Below are positions 59,271 to 64,000 of a stretch of 64,000 nt of DNA, in pieces. Position numbers and translations under genes: made by a program. The stretch spans positions 22,736,412 through 22,800,411 of the forward strand of contig NC_045139.1 of NCBI RefSeq assembly GCF_008831285.2. Direction: 5' to 3'. The stretch comes from Nymphaea colorata (taxonomy: Eukaryota; Streptophyta; Magnoliopsida; Nymphaeales; Nymphaeaceae). The notes beneath the pieces were generated by a model, which saw only the letters and a program-made list of their open reading frames with translations, had not been told where the DNA came from and made no database searches. Numbering within the stretch: the first letter of the stretch is position 1; every line of letters begins with the position of its first letter.

Positions 59271-61559
59271 CCTTTGACTCACTCAATCCCGTTCGGTTGA
59301 GTAATGTAAGTATTTCAATTGATTTATTTTGCTTCTTTCGTGGAATGAATGGAAGAGTCAATGTGGGTGGGGTTTTATTTCTTTTATTAAGGCTGGGAAT
59401 GATGTCTAGCTGGTTTACGAACGTGGAAATGTACATGTAAAGAATTTATGCATGCACTAAGTATTTAGCAAAAGAAATCCGAAACTCGTTTTTTTCAAAT
59501 AAGAAAAATGATGTCTTCCAAATGGCCATCTACGGACTCAAAAACCAGATTTTGAAAGTCCGAAATGGTGCATGGTGAGAAAATCCCCAAATCAAGAGAG
59601 CAATACTCAGCTCAACTACGCAGTGTAAATACCCGCTTTCCTATTTTTGTGACACGTGAGAGAGGGAGGTGAGATATGAGTGTATAACAATCACCTCTTA
59701 AAGTTTTCACGAGTCCAATTGAATATCCAATCAATTAATTTTGGTCAGCCCAAGATTGCTTCTTTTATGTGGTTGAAATCATCAAAATGAGCTTGTTTTA
59801 AATCCCAACCGTTTCTGAAATTTTCAGAAATTATTACAGTTTTGCAGAAAATGAATTTCCTAAAGCAAATAGTCGGATGTGTACAAATACGCACTTTCTA
59901 AATTATAATTGGCCGCTCTAAGGAAGACAAGGCCACCAAAGCCAATCCAAGATGCCGGATTACTAGATTGTCTAAAATGAGACTTCACGAGAGATCCCGT
60001 TATCTTCAAAATTCTGAAATCAATAAAACCTAAAAATCCAGATTTCAAACTCATGTTTTCAAGTTAAAAACTATTCAAATCAAGTATTGAGTCACTTAAG
60101 AACGACCCCTAAGTGCCAAAAATGCTTCAAAGTCCCCAAAGCATGACTTTAAGTAAGATTTATGTTAGAAAACTAAGCCGATTTCAATCAAAATCCATCA
60201 ACATTTCAGCTTAAAAAGCTAAAATCAACTTTTTATATGTAAGTAAAAAGTTTGTCAAATCAACCAGATTTTGAAAATCATTACAAAGGCTTGATTCAAG
60301 TTAATCCAAACTGATTTAAACTCTACAAATCATTTTCTAAACAAAGATTTCAAAACTTCGTAGACTATTGATTTCCAAAATCAATTCATGCTCATGAACC
60401 ATGCACGAGAGAGCATTCTTGGTATGAAATATCAAGGATGAGTCTAAGCTGTCTAACATTTCAATTTCCTAAAACCATCCAATATCATGTCTTCGTGAAT
60501 AGTCAAGTTAAATTATGCATGGCGAGATGAGCGAGTGAAGCATAAATGAAGCATATAGATTGCTTTCACAAAGCATGCAACCACTTACTACACATGCACA
60601 TAAATTCATTAATAGTCTAGATATAAGCAAACCAATTCGGAGTTGCTACTTTGACCAAATTATATTGCAACAAAGATTTGGTTGCATCCTTATCTCAAAG
60701 CAACAAGACGCTCAAATTCAATTCCAAAACTATTTTGAAGACTTGAAGTCTTCAAATCCTGAATTTTATAAAAGGAGATTTCATTTCCAATTTCTCAAAT
60801 TTGAGTCTTCTAATGTAAGACGCCAAAATGGGCATTTTGCCTTTCAATCCTATCATTCCAAAAGAAGTTCAAAACTCAACAATGCCATCTATTCAATTTC
60901 AAAATTGGTTTATAAATTTAACCTTCAAAAGGATAACAATCCAATTTCCAACTCCAATCAAATTTCTGAAATCCATATTCAATCCAGTTGATGTATTAAA
61001 CTAATAATCCCAATTCAAATCTGAAATCTTCAAATTACCAAAACCCCAAAGAATTTCCAATAAAGTCTAAATCTCCAATCAAACTGCCAAACAAATTCAA
61101 GTTTTCTATTGCCAAATTGAATTCCAAATTTTGAATGGAGTTCAAAATGAACTTTGAAATCCAATTCCAATCTTTGTGCAATCAAATAGGAGGATTATCA
61201 ATCAAATGGCTTATATGATTGAGAAAACTTAGACCTTGGCCTGACTCTCCCTATTAAAAGAGGCAAGAAAGTTCAGACTTCATATCAATGGTGGATCTCT
61301 TTTTCTTAAAATCTTCCAAATTTCAAATTTCTCCTACTTTGCATGGCCTTCCCCTCTCTCATGCAGGAGTAGTGTGAATAGATGGCAATCATGTTTGGAC
61401 CCGTTATCGTTCGTCTGAATTTCTTAAGTGTGAGTCATTTACCAAAATGTTGGACATCAAATGCATAAAAACCTTTATTGACCATAACTACTCACATCAT
61501 GCATATTTTGTGCAACTAGGACCAATTGAGGATAAAATCATGTTTCCCTTAGTCGTATG

Positions 61560-62850
61560 ATACTTCCTACCCTGCTCAATTTGAGGATTGTGTTAGACTA
61601 TGTATGCTTTTTAATCTTTCAAATATATCTCTTAGGAATGTATGTAAGAGAGCCATCTATTTCTACATTCGATCTTCAATAACAATCAATATACCTATAG
61701 TCCCAATGAACACGGAGACTATTTTTAGGACCCAGTTTAAGACATAGACTTACAACTGGAGCATCTAATTGGACTAAAAAGTCACTCTCATTAGTACCAA
61801 AACAGACGATAATGTTCAATATATCGGTGGGTGAACAAAGAGAAATGGAGAACCTTCAGACCATAGATGGTCTTGGAGACATATGTACAAATACCGTAGT
61901 CATGATATACAAAAAAAATTGGACCTATTAGGAGTCCAAGACCAATTTTCAAAAAGAATGCATACATACAAGAGTCCTAGGATGTGCATTACTATCTACT
62001 TTCTTCTATCTTCAAGTGATTGATTGAATGCATAAAATGGATGAAGTGCTCATCAAGTTTCATGCTCAAGTCAAAACCCAATCTCAAGCTCTTTCCAAGT
62101 CTGTATTGGGTCAACCAAATGTCAATTTAAACTAATTAAGTCTTCATTTCCCTACTCAGATAGACTTTTCATACTCATACAATATTTTTTTTCCTATAAT
62201 TACATCTTATTCGGTCAGTTCGAAAATCAATCTTGACTTCAAGCCATCCCAACTAGAGTCTACCTATCCCAATGGTATCTGTCATGGTACCCTACCATCC
62301 GGTATATATTTCTGAACCACTTGGACAATTGAGGGCTCAAGGAAGCTATCAGCTTTGTAGTTCAACCTATCAATGGCAGTTTGAACCATGCAATTATTGA
62401 AAGATGGAATCTAAGAACCAACATATTCTGGTTAATATGTATGAAATGACCATTACCTTAGATGAATTTTTCCACATTATGAGACTTCTTGAGCCAGAAG
62501 GAGATCCTAGAGGGTTGAGCAAGAGTCAGTTCCTCAACAATCAAGAACAAGTCAAGATCCTAGAAGTGTTGTACAGACTCACTGGAAAAAAGAGTTGGCC
62601 ATTTCTACAACATGAACATCAATACATTCAGCAAGAAAGTCTTAGCAAAGAGCTTCCTCTCTATGTTAATCCAACCACATTGTTTAGCAATGCTGCAAAC
62701 AAATACAAGAACTCAATGATGACATGCACAGTCAGTCCCATCTTCTTGCACAACAAAGAGCAGAACATCGGCCAGATACTTGTTCAGATTCTGTCTATGC
62801 CGGCTTGTTCAACGAACTTCACACAGTTCATATCCTTTCATATTAATTGA
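61560..62850 (+). pseudogene. ORF1 N-terminal part, element R
   Basis: Broken coding sequence from about 61,600 (LRNVCKRAIYF, TLISTKTDDNVQYIGG) matches element L. The last part, 62,404-62,850, is an open frame of 148 codons: ITLDEFFHIMRLLEPEGDP, EVLYRLTGKKSW, then a helical polar region. IMRLLEPEGDP and VLYRLTG align with MLGLSEPTEHP and LLYRLTC of copy B (47,306-47,180). This is the best-preserved N-terminal region of the unknown ORF1. It ends where element R is truncated, so gag is missing. Confidence 0.5.
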
Positions 62851-62869
62851 CATTTTGCACAGAGTGTAA

Positions 62870-64000
62870 GACGATGATGCATAGTGACATTAATTTCATA
62901 TATGGATCCTGGATCTGGATTTGATATTTGGATCTAGTTTCAAGTTCAAATCTGAAAAAAATTCTAGAAAATGGATCTTGATATGATGTGAAGATTTGAA
63001 CCATGATCTGATACTAATATCTAAAATTTGAAATAATGGATCTAATTATGTGAAGATAGATCTCAGAACTGAAATTTGGATATGGGATCCAGGTATGGAA
63101 ATAAGATTTGGATATAAATATCTGGAATTGAGATTTCTAAATGGCATGAACCCAGACCTGGCTCAACCTAGGCTAGGTGGGTTTAAGCTCAGTCACTTGT
63201 ACTGGACTTGGGTTGTGTTCAGTTTGAAAATTGGGTTCTAACCTAGGCTGGGCACGGGACATACTGGGGTCATTCTAGGTGTTGTTTTCAGAAACACTAG
63301 TTCAATGAAATTTGAGGTGTGATCAGCTTGGGCTCGAGCCTACTGGGTTCATATAAACTTGGGTGAAATGTGAACTTAGGTTCATGTGGTTCCTAAGTTA
63401 GGATTGATGAAAATTATGTTATGAATCAAAATTAGTGGGTCATGTGGGCACATTGACCAAACTAGGGCATGCGCAGGGTAAAAATAAGACATCCTATGAA
63501 ATTTGGTGGAAAAATGACTTTGTTTGCCCCTGCAAAACTCAAGAATTCAATTTTTACAAATACCAAGATGACTCTTTTCTAAAGGTTGGGCAAGGACAAA
63601 ATGGAAACTTTTCATCCGAGTCATGTTCATCCAATCCAAAGTTGGAAATATTATCTTGAAGAGTTGTTGATATCAACCATGTGAATAAATTGAGAAATTG
63701 ATTTCCAGATTGATCAAAATTCAGCTCGAAAGATTGAACTACACTAAAACTAGATGTCTAGAACTGAACAATCCTTAGTAAATCTGTAAAATAAAGTAAG
63801 CTCAAATCTATATGAATGAACTAAAATCAAAGTTCAAAATACTCAGGTTGGACACTAAAGAATATGAACTTAGATCGGTGCAAGCTACATGTGTTGCATT
63901 GAGAGAGCTTTTAGCTTGGACCTGCCAAAGCTGGTGAGATAGTGTCTTCTTTGATTTTAGGACAAAGCTCCAGAACTCAAATCTAGATTTTCGAACTGAA
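62870..64000 (-). repeat. LTR fragment, continuation of Y2
   Basis: Aligns with LTR Y from about 52,290 to 53,340 and with LTR X from about 27,690: 'ggatcctggatctggatttgatatttgg', 'gaaataagatttggatata', 'ctaggttaggtgggtttaagctc', 'gtggttcctaagttagg'. The part of the LTR equivalent to about 51,545-52,270 of Y is missing between 56,000 and 62,870, so the junction with element R is not a clean insertion. It runs to the window end. Confidence 0.5.

Larger units (their letters stand above)
56001..61300 (+). repeat. Long LTR of element R (about 5.3 kb)
   Basis: Runs from the LTR start to about where similarity to the L leader begins. The first 2 kb are AT-rich with 'cccatttgggcgtgctctc' segments recurring at about 57,070, 57,290, 57,400 and 57,610 (unit spacing roughly 110-220 bp). 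Then come TATA candidates, the CAGC/GCTG-rich array and a long 'aattccaaatttc' stretch (60,700-61,150) equivalent to 2,400-3,000 reversed. The inner limit is approximate. The open frame 60,560-60,991 is in this AT-rich LTR DNA and matches no family. Confidence 0.5.
56001..62850 (+). mobile_element. Element R: plus-strand relative of element L
   Basis: Starts TATTAACACCACAAATTTTTCTAGTGGCAA, matching the reverse complement of the L LTR start at 6,304. The order is long LTR, leader/ORF1, and then an abrupt stop at about 62,850, where LTR-like Y2 sequence resumes. Gag, pol and the 3' LTR are absent, so the element is truncated or was cut by a later rearrangement. Its 61,560-61,890 segment is the inverse counterpart of 1,960-1,640. 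Confidence 0.6.

Noticed and set aside
60560-60991. 143-codon plus-strand frame rich in Gln, Ser and Phe
   Set aside because: It lies in AT-rich LTR sequence whose inverted counterpart in element L has no matching frame. Composition explains its length.

Overview
This window looks like a repeat-dominated stretch of a flowering-plant nuclear genome. The evidence is AT-rich sequence, many decayed Ty3/gypsy-type LTR retrotransposons, hAT-type elements with 8-bp target duplications, plant-style microsatellites, and one recognisable plant gene of the DUF4228/PADRE family. I saw no operon, ribosome binding site, tRNA, rRNA or CRISPR signal. I cannot name the species.

Layout. (1) 1-6,304: 5' part of a minus-strand LTR retrotransposon (element L: LTR, leader/ORF1, start of gag), sitting next to or inside an LTR of another copy (LTR Z, about 6,305-10,197), whose 3' internal remnant runs to about 11,095. 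(2) 11,100-25,300: a gene-bearing island with lower repeat density. It holds the DUF4228/PADRE gene (12,397-13,092, +), an 824-bp hAT-type non-autonomous transposon with clean ends (19,322-20,145), a possible CACTA terminus, exon relics of a CBL-interacting protein kinase (CIPK) on the minus strand (22,190-22,753), other unassigned exon-like pieces, and a decayed possible LINE-like coding fragment. (3) 25,320-55,261: a roughly 30-kb minus-strand retrotransposon complex. Two LTRs of about 4.2-4.4 kb (X and Y) enclose two tandem internal regions (A and B). Each carries, in minus-strand order, an upstream ORF1, gag with a zinc-finger-like motif, protease (A only), a probable intron, reverse transcriptase, RNase H, integrase and a tandem-repeat 3' UTR. 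No LTR lies between A and B, only about 1.3 kb of alternating pyrimidine-purine AT-rich DNA. LTR Y contains a 982-bp hAT-type insertion (53,612-54,593). (4) 55,262-64,000: another LTR fragment (Y2), interrupted at about 56,001 by a plus-strand relative (element R) of element L, with a long LTR, a CAGC/GCTG-rich leader and an ORF1 start.

The domain order, the protease and RNase H motifs, the very long LTRs, the extra ORF upstream of gag, the likely intron between protease and reverse transcriptase, and the repeat-rich 3' UTR together match the plant Tat/Ogre group of Ty3/gypsy elements. All coding copies carry stops, frameshifts, deletions or lost catalytic residues, so none looks autonomous. 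The most interesting material is the composite A-B structure, the poorly known ORF1, the retroelement intron, the 3' UTR repeats, the hairpin-rich LTR leader and promoter-adjacent palindromes, and the CIPK exon relic with preserved splice sites.

LTR and element boundaries marked 'about' come from by-eye alignment of copies within the window. Percent identities, insertion dates and database matches were not computed.
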